A stretch of DNA of 64,000 nt from Acidobacteriota bacterium (GCA_013289955.1 JABCYZ010000001.1:372001-436000); one strand, 5' to 3'. Positions 45,931-54,847 are shown, counted from the stretch's first letter. The notes: generated by a model not told the origin, from the sequence alone. Translations and numbers: made by a program.

Positions 45931-48177
45931 ATGGTTGCCACAGAAAGAAAAATCGCGGCCCTTGCATGCGCGAGCCTGCTTTTGCAGTTTGGCGCGCCTT
46001 CGTTTGCGCAGCAGGCCCAGCCGCAGCCTCCGCAGGCTCCTCCGGACGCGCAGGAACAGACAAAACCGCCGGGGTCTTCCATCCGGGTTACCACCGAATT
46101 GGTTCTCGCAAACGTCGTAGCGCGCGACAGAAAAGGGAATCTTATCCGCGACTTGAAGAAGGAAGATTTCACGCTGTACGAGGATGGCAAGAAGCAGCAG
46201 ATCTCGACGTTTGATTTTGAGAATGTGGACCTGCTGGAGACTGCCGGAGCTGCGGAACAAACGGTGACAGGCAAAGCGGCGGCGGAGATGACAGGACCAG
46301 CGGGCGTTCTGAAAAAGAGCACTGCGCCTGTGATGAACGCGCGGGACCGCCGGGTGGTCGTTTTGTTTTTCGACTTTTCGGCCATGGAGCCCGATCAAAT
46401 AGACCGCTGCGTGGATTCCGCGAAGAAATACATCAACAAGCAGATGCGGCCTGCGGACATCGTGGCGCTGGTTTCGCTTTCGACGACTATGCGCGTCGAC
46501 CTGGATTTCACGGATGACAAGCCGAAGATACTTTCCGTTCTGAGCTCCTACTCCTCCGACTCCGGGCAGGGCTTTGCCATGGGCGATACGGGGAGCGCGG
46601 AGGGCACAGCCGAAACGGGCGGCTCGTTCACGCCCGACGACACGGATTACAACACGTTTAGCGCGGACTGGAAGCTGCTGGCCCTGCAATCGACCATGCA
46701 GGCACTGGGAAAGATCGAGCAGAAGAAATCGCTGATTTATTTCAGCAACGGAATCAGCCAGACCGGGACGGACAACCAGTCGGCGCTGCGCGCGGCGACG
46801 GCGGCGGCGGTGAAAAATAACGTTTCGATTTATCCCGTCGATGTGCGCGGATTGCAGGCCTTCCCTCCGGGCGGCGAAGCGCAAAGCGCCAGCTTGCATG
46901 GGCAATCGGCGTATAACGGAAACGCCGTTTTGAACGACCTCAACAACAACGCTGCTTCGCAGGAGACGCTTTCGACGCTGGCGGCGGACACGGGCGGCAA
47001 GGCGTTCTTCGATACCAACGATTTCAGCGGCGTGTTTACCCAGGTGCAGAAGGATAGCTCGGCGTATTACGTGCTGGGGTTCACGAGCACAAATGCCCTA
47101 AAGGATGGGCATTATCGGCGGCTCAAGGTGGTGGTGAACCGAGCCGACGTGAAGCTGGAATTCCGTCCGGGATATTACGCGGGCAGAGATTACCAGCACC
47201 TGAATCGCGCGGATCGCGAAGCGCAGCTCGAGGATGAGCTCGCGGCGGAATTGCCGCAGACGGATGTGCCGCTCTATGCGGGGACGGCGTATTTCCGCCA
47301 GGACGAGTCGCATTATTATTTGGCCGTTTCGCTGGTCGTGCCCGGCTCGCAGATTCCATTTGTGCAAGCGAAAGACAAAGACAACGCGACGATCGACATC
47401 ATCGGAGAGGTGCGTCTGGCAGGGAAAGGCAAGGTGCCGGTCGGACAGTTGCGCGACACCGTGAAGCTGGCCGTGGACAGCACGCAGCAGGTGCGGCGTA
47501 AGAACGTGCAGTACAACACCGGATTTGTGCTGGCGCCCGGAAATTATCATTTGAAGTTTATTGTGCGCGAGAACCAGACGGGGCATATGGGCTCGTTCGA
47601 GACCGATGTGCAAGTGCCGGATTTGCGCAAGGTGCCGCTGCGGATGAGTTCGGTGGTGCTGAGCAGTTTGCGCGCGCCGGTAACGAATGCGCCGAAGAAG
47701 AAGGGCGCGAATCCGCTGATTCAGGATCAGACGCAGCTGGTACCCAATGTGACGCATGTGTTTACGCGGGACCAGCATTTGTATTTACAGTATGAGATTT
47801 ATGACGCGGCGCGCGGAAAGGTTCTGGTTGGCGCGGCTCCCGGCGGCGCGGCCAAAGCGGCGGGAGAGGCGCCGCAGTCCAGAGAGACGCGCGAGTCGAT
47901 TCACGTTTTGACCAGTATTGAATTCTTGCAGGGCAACGTGAAAGTTTACGAATCGAAACAAGTGGCCGCGACCGAAGTTACGGCGCCGGACCGGAAGGCA
48001 GTTGTGTTCCAGATCGATCTGCCGCTGCAATCGCTCAAGGCGGGGCTTTATGTTTGCCAGGTAAATGTGATTGATGACGTCGCGGGGAACTTTGCCTTTC
48101 CGCGTTGGCCGATCTTGATTAAGGATGCGGCTCAGGCGGCGCCTCCTCTGCCGTCTTCCTCCAGTTCCGGGCAGTGA
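45931..48177 (+). CDS. Secreted protein with VWFA-related acidobacterial domain
   Basis: This 748-residue protein has a signal peptide (LACASLLLQFGAPSFAQQ), a Gln/Pro-rich linker, and the VWFA-related domain typical of Acidobacteriota: a lead-in (VTTELVLANVVARDRKGNLI), then the von Willebrand A fold with a MIDAS-like DFSAMEP at about residue 148. The C-terminal half (from about 415) is a beta-rich region of the kind that accompanies it, with GHYRRLKVVVNR and FRPGYYAGRDY. Such domains usually bind protein partners through a metal. GAGGGAG before the ATG is a clear ribosome binding site; a longer frame to 45592 runs through the receptor gene and is rejected. It is the last gene of the DUF5666-receptor-VWA operon. 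Confidence 0.9.
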   Translation: MVATERKIAALACASLLLQFGAPSFAQQAQPQPPQAPPDAQEQTKPPGSSIRVTTELVLANVVARDRKGNLIRDLKKEDFTLYEDGKKQQISTFDFENVDLLETAGAAEQTVTGKAAAEMTGPAGVLKKSTAPVMNARDRRVVVLFFDFSAMEPDQIDRCVDSAKKYINKQMRPADIVALVSLSTTMRVDLDFTDDKPKILSVLSSYSSDSGQGFAMGDTGSAEGTAETGGSFTPDDTDYNTFSADWKLLALQSTMQALGKIEQKKSLIYFSNGISQTGTDNQSALRAATAAAVKNNVSIYPVDVRGLQAFPPGGEAQSASLHGQSAYNGNAVLNDLNNNAASQETLSTLAADTGGKAFFDTNDFSGVFTQVQKDSSAYYVLGFTSTNALKDGHYRRLKVVVNRADVKLEFRPGYYAGRDYQHLNRADREAQLEDELAAELPQTDVPLYAGTAYFRQDESHYYLAVSLVVPGSQIPFVQAKDKDNATIDIIGEVRLAGKGKVPVGQLRDTVKLAVDSTQQVRRKNVQYNTGFVLAPGNYHLKFIVRENQTGHMGSFETDVQVPDLRKVPLRMSSVVLSSLRAPVTNAPKKKGANPLIQDQTQLVPNVTHVFTRDQHLYLQYEIYDAARGKVLVGAAPGGAAKAAGEAPQSRETRESIHVLTSIEFLQGNVKVYESKQVAATEVTAPDRKAVVFQIDLPLQSLKAGLYVCQVNVIDDVAGNFAFPRWPILIKDAAQAAPPLPSSSSSGQ

Positions 48178-48548
48178 CTCAGGCTGGGTAATCCGTTTTG
48201 GGCCGCCGCCTTTTGGTGCCAAGCCCTGTCTGAAGCGCGCCCTCGGCCGATGGGCCCGGTGCGGATTAAGCAAGGGCACGGCGTCCCGTGCCCCTTCCGC
48301 GGATTCCCAAACACGGCAGTCCTCTGCGCACGAGTGTCCGCCACCAGATAACGATCCGAAGCTCTCGCCAGTGGTTCAAGGGCTTGAAATGGGAAAGCCA
48401 GCGGCGCCAAGAATGAATTGCATTCCGCCGGCAAGCCAAATTTCTCTTCCAAATTTTTCTGCCATTAGGTGAATGGCTAACAAGGCGACGGGAAAGAAAT
48501 TTCGGGGACGGGTCTAAAGTCATTTTTCAACAAACTGTGTATTTGGGT
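48178..48548. other. Convergent intergenic region with a strong hairpin (48274-48293)
   Basis: This 371-bp gap lies between convergent genes and has no supported gene. It contains a perfect 8-bp stem (GGGCACGG at 48274-48281, CCGTGCCC at 48286-48293) with a 4-nt loop. No long T-run follows on either strand. Isolated hairpins of this shape in convergent gaps often act as transcript ends or belong to dispersed REP-like families; only a genome-wide count would tell. Confidence 0.4.
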
Positions 48549-50930
48549 TTATTCGCCGTAGGGGACCCAGATGTTTTTGATCTGGGTGGCGTGCTCGAGG
48601 AAGAAGCGGCCTTCGGATTGAGTGGGGTTAAACCAATCGATGGAGCGGCCTTCGTTGGTGAACACTTGCTTTAGATTGCCGATGGAGAGGAACTTGGCGG
48701 TGGCGCAGGTCACCGTGTCGCCGAAGCACCAGAGGGCGTCCAGGTCGTCGTGTTCGGCCAGGGTCTTTAAAAGTTCGGTGGGGCGGCCGGTGACCAGGTT
48801 TACGCTGCCGGCGGGAAGGTCGGAGGTTTCAAAGAGTTGGTAGAGGTCGGCGGTGATGAGCGGATACATCTCGCTCGGGACGGCTACTGCCGTGTTGCCT
48901 ACGGCGATGACGGGCATTACTAGGGAGATGAGGCCCAGGAGCGGCGCTTGCGTGGGGCAGAGGATGCCGATGGTGCCGATGGGTTCTTCGATGGCCAGGG
49001 TGACGTTTCGGAATGGGGGATTATGGATGGCGCCTTCGTATTTGTCGGCCCAGGCGGCGTAGGTGAAGATGCGTTCGATGCTGAGCGCGACTTCCGATTG
49101 GGCTTGTTCTTTCCCAACGACCGCCGAGAGACGGTTCGCGATTTCTTCACGGCGTTGGGAGAGATTTTCTGCGAGGTAGTAGAGGACCTGGCCGCGGGTG
49201 TGGGCACTGGATTTGGGCCAGGCAGTGGCTTTGCGGGCGGCTTCAACTGCGTTGCGGATGTCTTTGCGATTGCCGAGGGGGGCTTCGCCGAGGAGGCGGC
49301 CATCTGCGGCGCGGACTTCGAAGCTGTAGCCCGAGTCGGGGCGGGCTTGTTTGCCGGCGATGAAGAGTTTTACGGTGCGGTCTATTTCATCGGCGGATTC
49401 GGTTGGTTCCTCTGGCGGATGATCAATCGCCAGGGGACGCTGGTGGAGTGGAGGGGCGTGTTTGAACCAGCTGGGCTCTAAATATTCCAGGAGGCCTTCG
49501 CGGCCGCCTTCGCGGCCGTAACCGCTTTCGCGGTAGCCGCCGAAGCCGCAGCTGGCGTCGAAAAGATTTGTGCAGTTGACCCAGACTACGCCGGCTTTGA
49601 TCTGGGAGGCGATGTGGAGGGAGACGTTGATGCTTTCGCTCCAGACGCAGGCTGCGAGGCCATAAACGGTGTTGTTGGCCAGCTCGACGGCTTCGCTGGG
49701 CGTGCGGAAGGTCATGGCGGCCAGGACGGGGCCGAAGATTTCTTGTTGGGCGACGATACTCGTGGGATGGACGTTGCTAAGGAGAGTGGGCGGGAAATAG
49801 AGGCCGCGGGAGGGCATGGGAATCGTGGGTTGCCAGCAGGTGGCGCCCTCGGCCACGCCCTGATCGACCAGGCGCTGGATGCGCTCGAGTTGGACGCGGG
49901 CGATGATGGCGCCGATGTCGATGGATTTGTCGAGAGGCGGGCCGACGCGGAGAGTGTTCATGCGATCGCAGATTTTAGCGATGAGACGCTCGGCAATGCT
50001 TTCTTGCATGAGGAGGCGGGAGCCGGCGCAACAGACTTGGCCCTGGTTGAACCAGATGCCGTCGACCAGACCTTCGACGGCAGAGTCAAGGTCGGCGTCT
50101 TCGAAAATGATGAAGGGGGATTTGCCGCCTAGCTCCAGGGAGAGCTTTTTGTGGCTCGCGGCGGTGGCTTTACGAATGGCGCGGCCCACTTCGGTCGAGC
50201 CGGTGAAGGCGATTTTGTCGACGTCGGGATGGGCCACAAGGGCTTCGCCGGTTTGGCCGTCGCCGGTGACGATATTGACTACGCCCGAGGGGAGATCAAT
50301 CTCTTGGCAAATTTCGGCGAAAGCCAGGGCCGTTAGCGGGGTGAATTCGGCGGGCTTCAGGACTACCGTGTTGCCCGTGGCCAGGGCTGGGGCGATTTTC
50401 CAGGCTAGCATCAGCAACGGGAAATTCCAGGGGATGATCTGGCCCACGACTCCGCAGGCTTCGTGGTTGGGAAATTCTCGGGGGAGAAGTTGCGCCCAGC
50501 CGGCGTGGTGATAGAAGTGGCGGGCAACCAGGGGGATGTCGATGTCGCGCGATTCGCGGATGGGTTTGCCGTTGTCGAGAGTTTCAAGAACGGCCAGCCG
50601 GCGCGAGTGTTTTTGGATTTGACGGGCCAGGGCATAGAGGTATCTTGCGCGGGCGTGGGGAGTTAGAGATTGCCACGCGGGAAGCGCCTGGCGGGCGGAT
50701 TTTACCGCGGCGTCGATGTCTTGTAGGGAGCCTTGGGCGATGTCGGCTAACTTTTCAGTCGTGGAGGGATCGCTGGTGTCGAAATATTTTGCTTCGATGG
50801 GAGATTGCCAGGCGCCATGGATGAAGTGGCCGAAGCGGCGTTTGTGTTTGTCGAGCCAGGCTAGGGCTTCGCGGGGATCTTCGGGCGAGGGGCCGTAGTC
50901 CATGGTGACAAATTTTTCTACGATGCTCAT
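48549..50930 (-). CDS. Double-domain aldehyde dehydrogenase, ALDH16-like
   Basis: This 793-residue protein is two aldehyde dehydrogenase units in one chain, the layout of the ALDH16 family. The first (about 35-500) is complete: IIPWNF with Asn169, LELGGK with Glu266, and NQGQVCCAGSR with catalytic Cys300. The second (about 535-793) keeps the nucleotide-binding style (EEPIGTIGILCPTQAPLLGL) but has no catalytic Cys or Glu and is probably structural. The reading frame is continuous, so it is not a broken tandem gene. It should oxidise an aldehyde with NAD(P). Position after ribokinase and DeoC genes suggests acetaldehyde, the DeoC product, as substrate; this is inference. Confidence 0.9.
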   Translation of the reverse strand: MSIVEKFVTMDYGPSPEDPREALAWLDKHKRRFGHFIHGAWQSPIEAKYFDTSDPSTTEKLADIAQGSLQDIDAAVKSARQALPAWQSLTPHARARYLYALARQIQKHSRRLAVLETLDNGKPIRESRDIDIPLVARHFYHHAGWAQLLPREFPNHEACGVVGQIIPWNFPLLMLAWKIAPALATGNTVVLKPAEFTPLTALAFAEICQEIDLPSGVVNIVTGDGQTGEALVAHPDVDKIAFTGSTEVGRAIRKATAASHKKLSLELGGKSPFIIFEDADLDSAVEGLVDGIWFNQGQVCCAGSRLLMQESIAERLIAKICDRMNTLRVGPPLDKSIDIGAIIARVQLERIQRLVDQGVAEGATCWQPTIPMPSRGLYFPPTLLSNVHPTSIVAQQEIFGPVLAAMTFRTPSEAVELANNTVYGLAACVWSESINVSLHIASQIKAGVVWVNCTNLFDASCGFGGYRESGYGREGGREGLLEYLEPSWFKHAPPLHQRPLAIDHPPEEPTESADEIDRTVKLFIAGKQARPDSGYSFEVRAADGRLLGEAPLGNRKDIRNAVEAARKATAWPKSSAHTRGQVLYYLAENLSQRREEIANRLSAVVGKEQAQSEVALSIERIFTYAAWADKYEGAIHNPPFRNVTLAIEEPIGTIGILCPTQAPLLGLISLVMPVIAVGNTAVAVPSEMYPLITADLYQLFETSDLPAGSVNLVTGRPTELLKTLAEHDDLDALWCFGDTVTCATAKFLSIGNLKQVFTNEGRSIDWFNPTQSEGRFFLEHATQIKNIWVPYGE

Positions 50931-51054
50931 GGTGGAGAGTTGATTGTAATGGAAATTGGGCAGAGCGGAGGAAGCAGTTTTGTGAAGTCGGGTGCTTCAA
51001 GGCCCGCCGGCGAGAGAGGTGGGAAAAGCGGCAGCAGAGAAGCAGCACCCCGAG

Positions 51055-52113
51055 CTAGGCCAGGGGGTGGCGGTTGTCGGCGGAGTAGCGCCCGGTCGTG
51101 TGGTGTTCGAGTTGGCGCTCGATGTCGGCGAGCATGCCGCTGGCGCCGAAGCGGAAGAGGTCGGAACTTAGCCACGACGGGCCTAGTTCGTCTTTCATTA
51201 GGCTCAGCCATTCAAGAGACTGCTTCGCTGTGCGGATGCCGCCGGCAGGTTTGAATCCGACAGCGTAGCCGGTTTGGTTGGCGTATTCGCGGATGGCGCG
51301 CGTCATGACCACGCCGACCGGGAGAGTTGCGTTTACTGGCTCTTTGCCGGTGGAGGTTTTGATGAAGTCGGCGCCGGCCATCATGGCTACAGCGCTTGCG
51401 CGTGCTACATTGCGGAGCGTGAGGAGGTCGCCGGTGCCCAGGATGACTTTGAGGTGGGCGGGTCCGCAAGCGTGTTTGAAGGCGGCGATTTCGTCATAGA
51501 GCGCTTGCCATTTGGCGGCGAAGACGTGGCCGCGCGTGATGACGACGTCGATTTCGTCGGCGCCGGCTTCGACGGAGCGGCGGATTTCCTGGACGCGTTC
51601 GGCGAGGGGAGAGAGGCCGGCGGGGAAGCCGGTGGAGACGGCGGCTACGCGGATGCCGCTGCCTTCTAGGGCGCGGCGAGCGGTTTCGACGAATACGTGG
51701 TAGACGCAGACGGCGGCGACCTGGATTTCTAGCGATTCGACGCCGAGGGCTTTGACGAGATCCTGTTGGAGGGGACGGCGGGCTTTCGAGCAGAGGCGGC
51801 GTACGCGCTCGTCGGTGTCGTCGCCGGAGAGAGTCGTTAGATCCATGCAGGAGATGGCGCGGAGAAGCCAGGCAGCTTGGTAGTCTTTTTTTACGGTGCG
51901 GCGTGTGACTAGCGATTGGGCGCGACGTTCGACGGCGCTGGTGTTGACGCGGACATCTTCGACCCAGCCGAGATTGAGAGGGACGCCGCGATTGGCTTCG
52001 AGCGCGCGGCCGCGGAGATGGGCAATGGCGGTATCGGACGGAGAAAGAGGCGCTTCGAGATGGCGATTGCCGATTTGCTGGGCGCTCTGGGGTCCCTTTT
52101 GGATGATGGACAT
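51055..52113 (-). CDS. deoC: Deoxyribose-phosphate aldolase
   Basis: This 352-residue aldolase splits 2-deoxyribose 5-phosphate into acetaldehyde and glyceraldehyde 3-phosphate. The Schiff-base Lys is Lys252 in FIKTSTGK; Asp189 in DEIDVVI, Lys222 in HLKVILGTG and GFKPAGGIRT complete the active site. It is about 90 residues longer than Escherichia coli DeoC because of an N-terminal extension (about 1-85) rich in charged residues, including LGWVEDVRVNTSAVERRA. Such extended forms occur in several phyla. It follows the kinase gene by 205 bp and precedes the ALDH gene by 124 bp, all on the minus strand, which links it to pentose use and acetaldehyde oxidation. Confidence 0.93.
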   Translation of the reverse strand: MSIIQKGPQSAQQIGNRHLEAPLSPSDTAIAHLRGRALEANRGVPLNLGWVEDVRVNTSAVERRAQSLVTRRTVKKDYQAAWLLRAISCMDLTTLSGDDTDERVRRLCSKARRPLQQDLVKALGVESLEIQVAAVCVYHVFVETARRALEGSGIRVAAVSTGFPAGLSPLAERVQEIRRSVEAGADEIDVVITRGHVFAAKWQALYDEIAAFKHACGPAHLKVILGTGDLLTLRNVARASAVAMMAGADFIKTSTGKEPVNATLPVGVVMTRAIREYANQTGYAVGFKPAGGIRTAKQSLEWLSLMKDELGPSWLSSDLFRFGASGMLADIERQLEHHTTGRYSADNRHPLA

Positions 52114-52318
52114 GTTGGAATCTCTTCGGAGTTTCGGGAGGGAGCGTTAGCCCCAACAAATAAATCTTATCACTTTTCTGCGGCAGTCGAGCGGCCCATG
52201 GCCGAAAGCGAGCGGAGAGTTCCGGCTGCCCGAGCGGACGCGTTCCTCGCAGGCGAACGTGAAAGAAAATGCGGGGGCTTGCTCTGTTTGAAAGGACGGT
52301 GGCGGCGGATCGGGGCGT

Positions 52319-53257
52319 TTACAAGCGGGTGCTGTGAACCTGCCATTCTCGTTCGAAATCGGCGCGGTTGCAGAAAGATTTCTGGGTGCCAATTTTTGTG
52401 GTGCTGAGGGCGGCGTAGAGATTTGCGCGCGTCAGGGCTTCTTTTTCTTGCATGCCTTCGCCGAGAAACACGGCGAAGCTGCCGATGAAAGCGTCGCCGG
52501 CGCCGGTGGTGTCGACGGCATTGACTTTGAAGGCGGGAATTAATTCCGTGCGCTCAGGGCCAGCGAGAAGGGCTCCGCGTTCTCCGAGCGTGAGGACAAT
52601 GCGCTTCATTCCTTGGCGCAGGAGGAAGTTGGCACACTTGGTCGCGTCTTCGAGAGAGTGGACGGGAATGCCGGTGATGAGTTCGGCTTCGGTCTCGTTG
52701 GGGATGAAATAGTCGGCGCCGCTGAGTTGCTTGAAGTCGACAGCTTGCGCGGGAGCGGGATTGACGATCGAGCGGATGCCTCGGGCTTCGGCGAAGCGGA
52801 TGGTGTGGTAGACGGTGCGGAGAGGAATTTCGAATTGCATGACGATGGTGTCGGCTTTCTGAAGCAGCGGGGCGGCGGCGTCGACGTCCTCCGGAGAAAG
52901 CGTGTCGTTGGCTCCTTTGACGACGATGATGCGATTTTGGCCGCCGGGCTCGACAAAGATGGGCGCGACGCCGCTCGAGACCCCTTCGGCGATGCGGACG
53001 TGGCTGGCGTCGATGCCTTGGGATTGAAAATTTTTGATGGTGGCGGGGCCGAATAGGTCGCTGCCAACCTTGGCGATCATGGCGACGGAGGCGCCGCAGA
53101 GGCGAGAGGCGACGGCCTGATTCGCTCCTTTGCCGCCAAATCCTAGATCGAACTTTTGGCCGAAGATGGTTTCGCCGGGGCGAGGGAAGACGTCGTTGAA
53201 GGTGGTGAGGTCGACGTTGGCGCTGCCTACGACGGCGATGAAGGATTGTTCGGGCAT
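52319..53257 (-). CDS. rbsK: Ribokinase-family sugar kinase
   Basis: This 312-residue kinase phosphorylates ribose or a related pentose at O5. It has the PfkB-family signatures: GFGGKGANQAVA near residue 39 and the C-terminal DTTGAGDAFIGSF with the catalytic Asp. Length matches ribokinase. Neighbouring deoC raises the possibility that 2-deoxyribose is the real substrate (deoxyribokinase), since DeoC needs deoxyribose 5-phosphate. A perfect TATAAT ends 8 nt before the ATG and there is no ribosome binding site, so its mRNA is probably leaderless. It is divergent from the sugar transporter gene, with 233 bp between them that carries both promoters. Confidence 0.92.
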   Translation of the reverse strand: MPEQSFIAVVGSANVDLTTFNDVFPRPGETIFGQKFDLGFGGKGANQAVASRLCGASVAMIAKVGSDLFGPATIKNFQSQGIDASHVRIAEGVSSGVAPIFVEPGGQNRIIVVKGANDTLSPEDVDAAAPLLQKADTIVMQFEIPLRTVYHTIRFAEARGIRSIVNPAPAQAVDFKQLSGADYFIPNETEAELITGIPVHSLEDATKCANFLLRQGMKRIVLTLGERGALLAGPERTELIPAFKVNAVDTTGAGDAFIGSFAVFLGEGMQEKEALTRANLYAALSTTKIGTQKSFCNRADFEREWQVHSTRL

Positions 53258-53265
53258 AGTGGCGG

Positions 53266-53295
53266 ATTATATCCGTGTCCCGTGGTCTGTGTCCT
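53266..53295 (-). promoter_or_regulatory. Sigma70 promoter for a leaderless kinase transcript
   Basis: On the minus strand AGGACA (53295-53290), an 18-bp spacer and a perfect TATAAT (53271-53266) form a promoter whose start site falls at about 53259, one or two bases before the kinase ATG at 53257. No Shine-Dalgarno sequence is present, which is consistent with leaderless translation. Confidence 0.5.
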
Positions 53296-53380
53296 GTTCC
53301 ATGTGAGGAGCGCCGGGAGTGGAAGGTGTCGAGAGAGAAATGCGGGAGGGCATAGAGAAGAGAGGCAAGAGAATTCCGGC

Positions 53381-53409
53381 TTGACAGGGTAGTTGGCGGC
53401 GCATATAAG
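53381..53409 (+). promoter_or_regulatory. Near-consensus sigma70 promoter for the sugar transporter
   Basis: A perfect TTGACA (53381-53386), a 17-bp spacer and TATAAG (53404-53409) make this the best sigma70 match found in the window. The start site would be near 53416, giving a leader of about 75 nt. It lies back to back with the kinase promoter, so one operator between them could control both units. Confidence 0.65.
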
Positions 53410-53490
53410 CACGAGCGAGTAAGAGCAGGACGAAGGCGTTTGATGGCCTGGGACGCAGGGTAGACCCTTTGGGTTTGGAGCCGCTAGAGC

Positions 53491-54474
53491 ATGTTCACGC
53501 CGCATAGTCTGGAAATCGCCCTGTTGATGATGGTTACAACAGCGATTTGCTGGGGTTCATGGGCGAATACGTTCAAGGGGGTAAAGAACTACAGGTTCGA
53601 GCTTTTTTATTGGGATTATGCGCTGGGGATTTTTCTGATTTCGGTGGTGCTGGCGTTCACGATGGGAAGCACTTCGAAGGATGCGTCGAGCTTTCTAAAT
53701 AACGTAAGGTCGGCGGACGGTTCGAATATTGCTTACACGCTTGTCGGCGGAGCGGTATTCAATCTGGCGAATCTTCTGCTGGTGGCGGCGATTGACATGG
53801 CCGGGCTGGCGATCGCATTTCCGGTTTCGATTGGGATTGCGCTGGTTGTGGGAGTGATTGCGAGCTATCTGCAGCAGCCGAAGGGGAATGCGGGGTTGCT
53901 TGCGGCAGGAGTGGCTTGTGCGGTGATCGCGGTGATTTTGGACGGCAAGGCTTACGGAAGTCTGGTGAAAGCGGCGAGCTCGGCGTCGAAGAAGAGCATT
54001 ACGACGTGCATTGTTTCGGGCGTGCTGATGGGGTTGTGGTCTCCCTTTGTGGCGCACGCGATGAGCCACGGGAAAACCCTGGGGCCGTACAGTGTGAGCG
54101 TTTTTTTGACGCTGGGCGCGCTGCTGTCCTGCTTTATTTGGAATATTTATTTTATGAAGAAGCCGCTGGTGGGCGAGCCGGTGAAGTTTGCAGAATTTTT
54201 TCGCGGGCCGGCGGCCGGGCATGTTCTCGGATTGCTCGGCGGAGCTATCTGGGGAACCGGGACGGTCTTCAATTTGGTGGCGGCAAATTTCACAGGAGTG
54301 GCGATTTCCTATGCGATCGGGCAATCGGCGCCGATGGTGGCGGCGCTCTGGGGAGTCCTGGCTTGGAAGGAATTCGAGGGGGCGAAGCCTCAGGCGAAAA
54401 CCTATCTGGCGCTCATGTTCCTGTTCTATCTGCTGGCTATTTTGCTTGTAGCAAAAGCCAACACAGCAACCTGA
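53491..54474 (+). CDS. Sugar transporter of the DMT/GRP (GlcU/RbsU) type
   Basis: This 327-residue protein has about ten membrane helices and the sequence style of the glucose/ribose porter branch of the drug/metabolite transporter superfamily: TTAICWGSWANTFKG in the first helix region, GGAVFNLANLLLVAAIDMAG in the third, and AIWGTGTVFNLVAANFTGVA in the eighth. Members take up sugars with protons and without an ABC system. Its position opposite ribokinase, DeoC and ALDH genes points to ribose or deoxyribose uptake. The ribosome binding site is weak (GGAG about 10 nt away), but the promoter is strong. A further possibility is another small sugar. Confidence 0.83.
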   Translation: MFTPHSLEIALLMMVTTAICWGSWANTFKGVKNYRFELFYWDYALGIFLISVVLAFTMGSTSKDASSFLNNVRSADGSNIAYTLVGGAVFNLANLLLVAAIDMAGLAIAFPVSIGIALVVGVIASYLQQPKGNAGLLAAGVACAVIAVILDGKAYGSLVKAASSASKKSITTCIVSGVLMGLWSPFVAHAMSHGKTLGPYSVSVFLTLGALLSCFIWNIYFMKKPLVGEPVKFAEFFRGPAAGHVLGLLGGAIWGTGTVFNLVAANFTGVAISYAIGQSAPMVAALWGVLAWKEFEGAKPQAKTYLALMFLFYLLAILLVAKANTAT

Positions 54475-54847
54475 CAATTTCTTGCCAATCCCTAGTAAGA
54501 TTGCCTAGATTGATGAGGATCATGCTGACCCGCGCCCAGTGTGAAAAAGCTGTGACAATTTCGGAACAAGTGGGGTATTCCGGGGGTGGTGTCAGGATTT
54601 CACTGCCCGCGAAAGCGCCCATGGCAGACTGCGTGCTGCACTGCTTATGGCCAACGCAGGAAGCCTTTCGATTCTCCTCGGTGGCCGCTTTACACCTTGT
54701 TTTCAATGATTTGCGGGCTGGAGTGGCTTTGACCTGGAAACGACTCAGGCGTACTCCCCAGTACCTCCCAAATAGGGCTTTCGTACTCTTACAGGACAGC
54801 TGGTTTGGCCCTAATTTTGTTACCATCTTGGCCAAAGGGGTCCGTGT
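54475..54847 (+). other. Upstream region of the large kinase, with an unassigned open frame
   Basis: This 373-bp gap separates the transporter and kinase genes. An ATG frame (54513-54860, 115 residues) runs through it and overlaps the kinase start by 13 bp. Its product is Cys- and Arg-rich with no recognisable motif and no ribosome binding site, so I do not call it a gene. No clear -35/-10 pair was found; GGGG about 7 nt before the GTG at 54848 is the likely ribosome binding site of the kinase. Confidence 0.35.

Noticed and set aside
43913..46063. 716-residue frame opposite the TonB-dependent receptor
   Set aside because: Arg/His-rich shadow of a clear receptor gene in the other strand; no ribosome binding site or motif.
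48549..50930. Two tandem ALDH genes fused by a sequencing or frameshift error
   Set aside because: The frame is continuous with a natural Pro/Glu linker, and the second unit lacks catalytic residues, as in ALDH16 proteins.
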